A DNA stretch of 64,000 nucleotides, from NCBI GenBank assembly GCA_963678675.1, contig OY783192.1, forward strand, positions 2,552,001 through 2,616,000, read 5' to 3'. The notes under the pieces are model-generated. The model saw only the letters and a program-made list of their open reading frames with translations. It had not been told where the DNA came from and did not search any database. Shown here piece by piece: positions 57,190 to 64,000 of this stretch. Origin of the DNA: Xiphydria camelus. Its lineage: Eukaryota > Arthropoda > Insecta > Hymenoptera > Xiphydriidae. How positions within the stretch are numbered: position 1 is the first letter of the stretch; each line of letters begins with the position of its first letter. A program made the translations under genes and the position numbers.

Positions 57190-57540
57190 ATCGTTCGTCC
57201 GTACTATATAGGTACGCGTGCGGTGTATCAACATCCGCGGCGAAAGTGGGAGGAGACTCAACCGAAATCGAGTCCGATAATTGTGCAAAAGATACCGTGC
57301 ATTGAAAATCGACCGAGTTCAACGTTTTTCCGCGTACCTATACATCCCATCCCTCTTAAGCGAAATACGTTCGTTTTCTATACGTGTAGGGCGTATCAAC
57401 ATCCGCTACGAAAATAGGAAGGAGGCTAAACCGAAAGCGGGTCCGATAATTGCGCAAAAGATACTCCACGTAGAAAATCGATCGAGCTCAACGTTTCTCC
57501 GCGTATACAACCCATCCCTCTTCGGCGAAATCGATTGCAC
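57190..57540. repeat. tandem duplication, 168-bp period
   Basis: GTATCAACATCCG at 57225 recurs at 57393. The units share CCGATAATTG(T/C)GCAAAAGATA, GAAAATCGA(C/T)CGAG, TCAACGTTT(T/C)TCCGCGTA and CCCATCCCTCTT. Open frames cross both units in some phases, but frame is not preserved between units (168 is divisible by three, yet substitutions include stops). Treated as non-coding. Confidence 0.75.
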
Positions 57541-58034
57541 GCCTTTCATAAAGTCAACCGAGCCACTGTACGCGATCGTCCAGTTCGCACGGCACGAAGG
57601 CAGCCGCGACGAGGTCTTCCACCTTCTGAAAGGCTCTCGAGAAGCAAGCTCGCCGCTTTTACTTCGCGAATCCATCGGTTCCCGTCGCCGATAATGGAAA
57701 GGCTGATGCGTTTCCTTCCCGCGTCCGGATTACACGGGCTCGGCGACACGTCATTCGCACGGTCGTGGACGAACCGGTTTGCCTCGGAGGGAACTCCCGC
57801 GGCCCTCTCTCGGGTAGTTTCGATCTCTCGGTTCCCTTCCGCTGCCCCTCGAAGCCTCCCACGCCGCAATGGGAGAGAGATAGGATAGCTGGTATACTAC
57901 CGGGGGGTATGGAATGGGGTACCCACCGCGACGTGTGGTATATCTGTGCGATAGGTATACGATAGCTGCCTGCGCGGGGTATGGGTACATACATACACAC
58001 GGAGGGACGGAAAATCTGTTCTCTCTGAGCCCTT
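57541..58034. other. unique DNA, nothing recognised
   Basis: CpG-rich. Overlapping frames on both strands have no recognisable domain. Confidence 0.4.
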
Positions 58035-58095
58035 CACGGAGGAGAAGGATTAGTAAAAAATGATGGGAAGGCTCATGAATTTTTACAGTTATCCC

Positions 58096-58165
58096 ACACT
58101 GAGAAGAAAGTATGGTAGAGTTGACTAAAGTAGTGGTCACGGGTGGGGGAACGCAGAATAGACCA
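58096..58165. mobile_element. solo F terminus inside C
   Basis: CACTGAGAAGAAAGTATGG, AGAGTTGACTAAAGTAGTGG and TCACGGGTGGGGGAACGC match the first 60 bp of family F. The opposite F end is missing, so this is a deleted insertion or a recombination product. Confidence 0.65.
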
Positions 58166-58237
58166 CAGCGTACTTTTTACAGTTCGCAATAGTACAAACA
58201 TCAATTTATACGGAAAAATTTACCAATCTTCCATTAA

Positions 58238-58877
58238 CCCTTTTAGTACCGGACGACGATATATCGTCGTTCGCTCAGGACCGATATCGGTTATTTTATT
58301 AAAAATGATTGAAAATGTAATACTTATACTTCATACTACGTGACCTACATAAAGCTGCGATTAAACGATGATTATTGTTACGTGCAAATATTGTTTGTAG
58401 AAGAGGAAGTTCTTTATATATGTTTTTCATCATGTTTACTATTTATGTTATTCGTATGATTTTCAATATACACACTGAGAAAAAAATTTACTTGATCGAA
58501 ATAAACGTGCCTTTGGATAGTCCCAAGAGCATATTTATTCGATTTAAATGAATATTGGTTGGACGCAAATATTAGATTATTGAATTAATTAGATGTTATT
58601 TGAATCAAATCAATATTCATTTAAATCTAATAAATACGCTCTTTGGACTATCCAAAGGCACGTTTATCTCGATCAAGTACATTTTTGTCTCAGTGTATTG
58701 AAATACAATTGACATTACATTACTCTCTCTTTCTCCTGTAATACGCTGCATTTTGAATTTTTTAAATATAATTCTTTAGTTTGGTTTTTATGAGCTCTTT
58801 CCTAAACTTAGTAAATTCGTCAAATTCGTCCGGTTATCTTCGCATAAACACACGGTTTTCGCTCAGCACTAAAAGAG
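58238..58877. mobile_element. non-autonomous piggyBac-like element (nested in C, containing E)
   Basis: Flanked by TTAA on both sides (58234-58237 and 58878-58881). Termini CCCTTTTAGTACCGGACGA and, inverted, CTCTTTTAGTGCTGAGCGA. C copies 1 and 2 have a single TTAA at the same place (CCATTAATATGG, CTGTTAATATGT), so the insertion and its 4-bp duplication are seen directly. A perfect 16-bp palindrome CGACGATATATCGTCG sits at 58254-58269. Removing E leaves about 413 bp; no transposase. TTAA targets and CCC termini are hallmarks of piggyBac. Confidence 0.85.
58471..58697. mobile_element. MITE family E, innermost of the nest
   Basis: Near-perfect foldback, about 225 bp. The left arm CACTGAGAAAAAAATTTACT, AAATAAACGTGCCTTTGGAT, CGATTTAAATGAATATTGG is mirrored by the right arm ending TTTTTGTCTCAGTG then TA. 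Flanks TTCAATA and TATTGAA suggest insertion at the central TA of TTCAATATTGAA. Arms of about 100 bp are highly similar, fitting its place as the youngest layer. Confidence 0.85.
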
Positions 58878-59025
58878 TTAATAAGTATCAGGCTTTTTTA
58901 CGGATTTACGGTACGACGAACTGTAAAAAGTACGATGTGCCTAATAAAAAATGCAATGTTTCACCTCGAGGAGCCTTATTACTGGGATTACTGTAAAAAT
59001 TACTAGGTAATCCTTTTTCTCCGTG

Positions 59026-60038
59026 TTCCCAATAAAACGTTCACGTCCTTCGACGGAGCGTGTGTGTGTGTGTGTGTGTGACCGGTCGCTCGATGTAAAT
59101 GAATTCCTAAATTAAAATCGTCTCCACGAGAAACTTCGTCGTCTTGACGTCAAGGAGGATTGGTATTCCCAAAAGAGATCCGAACTCTCCCGACGGAAGA
59201 AATTTAGACCAATACGCCTCATTTCATTTTCAATGGCCGACAGCGAGAGCCGGTCGGTCGATCGGTCGGTCGATACTTGTCCGAAACCTACCGGGTTTCC
59301 CGCGAGTGCGCGACACTCAGCGCGCGAGCATTGTGCGCCACGAGGCGCTGCTCTTCATCGATTGCTCTTATCGTCATTCTCTCACCGCGCCCTCAACGTC
59401 GTCTACCGCGCGGCTCTCCGGCCTTCTCCCTTTCCCTCGCGGCGTAATTTCTATACGCTCCGACACCGCGCGCGCGCGCGCGCGCGACTCTCTTTCTCTC
59501 GATGCGCGTCGACCTACAACGTCGAGTACAGTGCCGCGGCGGCGTCCCGTAGATCGGAACGTGTACTGCGGGTACACCTATGCATGTACGCTTGTACGCG
59601 CAAGCATATAAGCTCAGCATATACCAGTCCGAGTCGCAGGAGCAACACCTACGACTAGCAACGGCGCACGAGCGCCTCAACGCGAAGCACCGCGCGCTCC
59701 GCAGGTAGGAGTTGGTGCCGCGGCGCGCTTGCAGCCTCCTCCTCCACTTCGAGTTCTCACGGTGGCTGCGGCTCCCGCGCTACACTTTACTCCTGCCCGA
59801 CGTTCGATCCCGAACTACTTTCTTTTTTTCTCGCCTCCTTCCGCCTCTTTTCCATCTCTCTCCCTCCCGTACGCGCCTGCCTCTCGAATTAATAGCCTCC
59901 CCCATAAGAGAGCCGCTCCAGGGAAAGACGGCACTCGTGCCAATCGAGAGGAGCTCCGGGAGGAAAAAAGCGAGGACGTCGCCGCGCGAGGAACGCGCGA
60001 GACCCTATCTCGAGTAGCGGCGGTTGTCTCGCGCGAGG
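59026..60038. other. CpG-rich DNA with microsatellites
   Basis: (GT)10 at 59060-59080, a CGGT/CGAT-type tandem stretch at about 59252-59275, and a (CG)n run near 59467-59486. Frames up to 155 codons overlap in both directions. No gene is supported. Confidence 0.5.
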
Positions 60039-60040
60039 TA

Positions 60041-60333
60041 CACATTGAGAGAAATAATTGCTAATGTCAAAAAAAAAATATGTCTTGAATCAAGACCACA
60101 TGATCTGACAAATTTTTAAGGATACTGCAGATTCTTGGTCGAAGAATATATATTCTTGATTCTCGAGACTACCTTCACTGGAACGAGAAATTCTTCCTGC
60201 GCGAAAGAAACAATTACTCGAGCCTGTCAAGTCTTTTCTCGCGCGAAGAAAACCATAGCTTGATCTTGGAATTATATCATATTTTTGATTGAAGAAAATA
60301 TTTTGTCGCCATTAGCAAATATTTCTCTCAGTG
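60041..60333. mobile_element. MITE family A, copy 4 (inverted)
   Basis: About 293 bp. TA precedes CACATTGAGAGAAATAATTG, and the right end is GCAAATATTTCTCTCAGTG followed by CA. Relative to copies 1-3 it is reversed: AAGAAAACCATAGCTTGATC and TTCTTCCTGCGCGAAAG occur in the right half. The arms include TTGGTCGAAGAATATATATT. Confidence 0.8.
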
Positions 60334-60335
60334 CA

Positions 60336-60889
60336 GTGTGTGCGACGGTATTACATTTTTAACTGCACCGCCACACCCACGTCCGCGGTCTTTCTTTCCC
60401 CTCGATTTCTCATCCGCTGAATTCCTCGCCCTCCCTCATCGCGCGCACGACTCATTTTCTCACTTGTCTTTCCCTGAACGCGCGCGACAAGAAGTTAAAC
60501 GACGAGCGTAAAGAATTCTAGCTTCGCGCGAACTCTCAAATATTGTCTTTTTCGACTTGATACCGTACTCGGGTGGCGTGCGAGACCCGACGATTCGACT
60601 TTTTGCGAAGGAACCGCGCGGGATTAGCGACACCATTTCTCGCCACCCTCTCGCGCTGCTCTCCCTCACTTTTGAGAGGTCCCCGAGGCACGGGCGAAAC
60701 GACGTGCCGACGCGAAACTGTCGACGCGTCCAGACGAAATGTTCTTAGCTAGGTATATATGTGCACGCTATGCGAGTCGGCGCTACCGGGAAGAAGCAGT
60801 TTATTATCCGGCTCTAAAAAGCTGTCGTTGCGGCAGATATAGCTGTCGATGTATTTCTCAAGAAATAAAATGAAAAGTCTAATAAAAAA
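60336..60889. other. unique DNA, nothing recognised
   Basis: CpG-rich. A 69-codon minus frame lies opposite a 63-codon plus frame, neither with a recognisable domain. Confidence 0.4.
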
Positions 60890-61162
60890 TGTCGATCAAT
60901 ATTGTTCAGATGCATTCAGAAAGAAATGTTGTTATTGTAGTTTAACCAAAATCTTGGAGATGACGACCAAATTGTTTTTGTAAAATATGGATCCTCTCTA
61001 TCTGTGTTCGGTTAAACTGACCGCTTTTCGGTTAGAGCAGATGAACATTTGGTTGGAACGACTATGAATATTTGGTCCGCCTAACCAGTATTTTTATCAG
61101 AATAACTAAACGTGTTTAAATAGGCGCATTTTGTCATATCAATCTGATTATTCTTCTCAGTG
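60890..61162. mobile_element. MITE family N, copy 3 (inverted; left limit approximate)
   Basis: The right end GATTATTCTTCTCAGTG is the CACTGAG terminus. It contains AAATATGGATCCTCTCTA, GTTAAACTGACCGCTTTTCG and AGAATAACTAAACGTGTTTA, matching copies at 49 and 64 kb in reverse orientation. It is the longest N copy, and the left end is not clearly resolved. Confidence 0.7.
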
Positions 61163-62175
61163 TGGAATGGAGCGTGTCACGCTTTTTTTCGGAGCAATTT
61201 TATTCTTTACCATCAAACTTATAATTATATGATTCGAATAACCGTTACGATTAATCGATCGCAATTTAAAAGAGAGACTCAAAATCATTTCTTTTCCTCG
61301 TTTTCTCTAACTTCTCCCGCCAGCCGTGCACGTGACGAAAGCTCCCTCCGCAGGTATCCTACCGTCATGCATCACGGTAACACCTAGTTGACACCCACCA
61401 CCCCGGCGCTGTACACGCATATCGGAGGCACTGACGTTCCGAACGAGAAGAACGCTCTACAAGGCGACGATGCACCGTACGTGCACCGGTACACCGTACC
61501 GCAGGCGGGACCATAACCGAGACGAAGGTGTTACATTTTTACGGCCTTCGGCGTGCCGTTACGACGCATGTTTGGCTTTTAGAGGATCGGCTTAGCGGGG
61601 CGTGGGTGGGTTCCCAGGCTCGCGTGACTTTTTTATCGACTTCATCGGAATCCTGGGTGGCACCTATAGCGCGCCGCAGCACGGTGTTTCGGTCCCGATG
61701 AAGGTGTTACGTGGTTAGCACGTCCAGTCCGCCACGTTCTTTCTCTCTCCCCCTCTCCCCCTCTCCCCGTCTATATCTGTCCTCCTTCGGCGTACGTAGC
61801 ACGCCGCACGGGCAAGTTCCAGAGGAGGAGGCGCGCGAACGCGCGCGGTGGGGACGGGAAAAGAGAGAAAGAAGAGAAAGAGAGAGAAGGAAGGGGTTAA
61901 AAGGCGCGCGGTATGCGAGAGCGTGGGCGAGGGTCCAGACTCTCTGGGCGCGTGTCTTTCTTTCCCAGAGAACCCGGGTGGCCGCTCCAGAACCGCTCCA
62001 GAACCGCACCGGACTCAAATTTATGGGTGGCGCTTCGTCCCTCACAAAGAAAGGTGTTATTTCGAGCGCGACTCCGGCCAAGGGCTCGAGCTGGATTTAC
62101 ACGACGAAGGGACCGCGAGACACTTCGCCTCTCGGACGTGTGGCGTCGATACGACGCGGTACTTGCGCTCCACCC

Positions 62176-62206
<31 letters not shown>

Positions 62207-63470
62207 GCACGCGCGCACGCGCGTACGTACGTACATATACGCTACACCCGTATAACACCTAGCCGCAGCCGGAAAAAAATTCGAGAAAGAATATTTCGAA
62301 AAGTCCAGGCGACGCGACCCGCGCGAGCGGATCCGCGATTCGTGAGAAAGAGAGCGTGGTGATATACATGCAAAGAGAGGAAGCGCGCGGAACGAGAGAA
62401 GAATCGCAAAAGCGAGAGAAGGCATTCGCTCGCGTGGGCGGACGATATGTGAACGCGCGTAATGCACCGGGAGGTGGAACGGAGTTACAGCGGGAGAGGA
62501 GGCTTGCACGCGTACATAAAGCACCCCGTCGTCCTCTCCTCCGCACACGCTCTTATTTTTCTCTTTTCCCCGTCCCCCCGCCCGTTCGCCCTACAGCGCG
62601 CGCTGAGACCCCCTTCCCGCCCGAGCGCCGCGCGCGTCGAGCGACGCTCGCGCGTGCATCTTACGACTGCGCGCGCCCGCGCCTCAGCGTTAAATTGTAA
62701 GTTATAGCGGGCGTTACGATAAAATGAATTTTGAGTGGAGCATTATGTTGTATTAGGGTGCCCCGCGCCAGGCAATCGTATTATTGGAAAACGGTAAATA
62801 TTTCCAGCCGCCGTTGTCCGTGCGCGCGCGATACGAGCGTCGAGCGTATAGTGTGCGCGGGGGGAGAGAGTATTTCGAGCTAGAATCTCGCTCGGTGGAA
62901 CGATCGTCCCGAGCGGGATAGGAAGAGCGAGAGCGAGAGAGAGAGAGAGAGAGGAGACGAGGTCGGCTCGGATTAAAATTGTCCGTCTACTCGTCGCTTA
63001 TCCCCCCTCCTCTCAAACGAGTTCCGATACCAGTACAGGCGCCCGCGTGCCGCGATTCGTATTCAATTTTCATTCGTTATACCGTCCCCGATTAAAGTCG
63101 ACTTCTGGTTTGCAGAGGATAGCCGATAGCGAAGTAAGTGGCGTCGTCGTACGAAGGAGCGGCTGATAACGGTACGAGCGACACGGGTCGATACGACAGG
63201 TACGTGGAATATGTACACGGAAAGTTATGCCGATGCAATTTGCGTGCTTTCCGATCGGACGCCTCTGGCATACGCACGCGGATCCTTCGCGCTGCGCGAT
63301 ATACCTGTCTTATGCCTCTCGCGCTCTTCACCACCTCCCTCGACTCCGCGATCGCTCCCGATATCGCTCCGATATATCTATATCCCAGCCCGTCTCTCTT
63401 CCACTTACGCGCAACGCGGCATCCCTCTGGCTTATTCCCATCTTTGATCCTGCACGCGGCGCCCGCCGCG
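61163..63470. other. CpG-rich DNA with microsatellites
   Basis: (TC)12 at about 62183-62206 passes into alternating CG/TA repeats up to about 62236. A (GA)n run lies at 62935-62953. Frames of 114-183 codons at 61711-62700 overlap in several phases and include the repeat. No gene is supported. Confidence 0.5.
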
Positions 63471-63653
63471 TTGCAGGTATTGTGACGCGATAATTAGCTA
63501 GCCCCACCTCGAGGCGGTATTCCAGGATTCACGGGACAAGCGCCGCCGCGGGTCTCTCTCGCATTGCAGGCATTGTGACGCGATAATTAGCTGGCTCTTC
63601 CTCGAGGCGGTATTCCTGGATTCACGAGGCAAGCGCCGCCGCGGGTCTCTCGC
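63471..63653. repeat. recent tandem duplication, 93-bp period
   Basis: Two units (63471 and 63564 onward) share GTGACGCGATAATTAGCT, CTCGAGGCGGTATTCC, GGATTCACG and CAAGCGCCGCCGCGGGTCTC. They differ at only a few positions, mainly near the centre. Non-coding. The similarity makes this the youngest local duplication in the window. Confidence 0.9.
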
Positions 63654-63832
63654 GCAACCCCGTTAACATCTAACCTGCCTCCCTGCAGTAAACCCGGTCG
63701 GATTAAGCTTCGAGGTGTCGTGAATCGAAATTCCTGATTGCCCGGATTACGGCGGTAATCTATAGAACGTCTTGAGATTGGCGCGAGAGGCAGTTACGTG
63801 TACACGCGTGGGTATACGCGGGTGTATGGCTA

Positions 63833-64000
63833 CACTGAGAAAATTAATTAGGTTAAAGTGATGAAACGCGTCTAGTTAAACGCGTTCAGTTATAAATAAT
63901 TCGTTTGGCTAACCAAAATGCTGGTCAGCCAAATTAAATGTTTAGTTATTCTAACCAAAAAGTGGTCAGTCTCACCAAACAGATGCACCGTAAAAAATAT
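63833..64000. mobile_element. MITE family N, copy 4, cut by the window end
   Basis: TA then CACTGAGAAAATTAATTAGG. It shares TTTAGTTATTCT, AACCAAAAAGTGGTCAGT and ACCAAACAGAT with copy 3. The right part lies beyond the window. Confidence 0.75.

Larger units (their letters stand above)
58035..59025. mobile_element. MITE family C, copy 3, host of a triple nest
   Basis: CACGGAGGAGAAGGATTAG to AATCCTTTTTCTCCGTG, flanked by TT. C blocks are recognisable on the left (AGTTATCCCA, GCGTACTTTTTACAGTTC, AAAATTTACCAATCTTCC) and right (GAACTGTAAAAAGTACG, TTTCACCTCGAGGAGCC). The left CTCCTCGAGG block is replaced by an F end (58096-58165), and the piggyBac-like element fills 58238-58877. Removing the inserts leaves a length close to C1. 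Confidence 0.85.

Noticed and set aside
61430..62070. Three occurrences of GAAGGTGTTAC-like words as a possible repeat
   Set aside because: The flanking sequence does not align beyond about a dozen bases.

Overview
The window reads as non-coding DNA from an insect nuclear genome, most likely an ant or another hymenopteran. That assignment is inference from general sequence character: CpG is abundant throughout, unique DNA is interrupted by short AT-rich inserts, microsatellites are of animal type, and a CCTAA/TTAGG motif (the usual arthropod telomere repeat) occurs inside one foldback element. There is no bacterial operon layout, tRNA, rRNA, CRISPR array or recognisable protein-coding gene. 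Open frames reach 257 codons, but they are rich in Arg and Ser, overlap one another on both strands, lack recognisable domains and often cross repeat boundaries. I annotate no CDS. Short exons of an intron-containing gene cannot be excluded by eye.

What can be supported is a dense population of short non-autonomous DNA transposons. Adding up my coordinates gives about 12 kb, nearly a fifth of the window. I group them into provisional families (A, C, D, E, F, G, H, I, J, K, L, M, N, O, P, Q, R) by comparing copies within the window. A, D, E, F, H, J, M, N and O share termini close to CACTGAGAAA, G and C have CACGGA/CACGGG variants, and most are flanked by TA, as in Tc1/mariner-type elements. 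One 640-bp element has TTAA flanks and CCCTTTTAGT termini as in piggyBac. One 908-bp element has AGGGCTCTC termini and an 8-bp target duplication as in hAT. No transposase gene is present, so all of these depend on enzymes encoded elsewhere.

Layout: 0-10 kb holds copies of A, H, C, L and F; 10-20 kb a second L, the hAT-like element, M, N and D; 20-30 kb G, J, R/K, C with D inside, the most complex composite (H with G, a CT microsatellite, a 130-bp foldback and I) and A; 30-45 kb H with G inside, K with J inside, F with D inside, the telomere-motif foldback P, the long-TIR element Q and A; 45-64 kb O, N, G with an F-like insert, K, the triple nest C > piggyBac-like > E, A, N, and an N copy cut by the window end.

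Between the elements lies CpG-rich DNA with purine/pyrimidine tracts, microsatellites, a few strong hairpins and five local tandem duplications (11.1, 46.2, 49.3, 57.2 and 63.5 kb). The nesting allows relative dating: C and G are among the oldest layers, while D, E, J and the F-like inserts came later.
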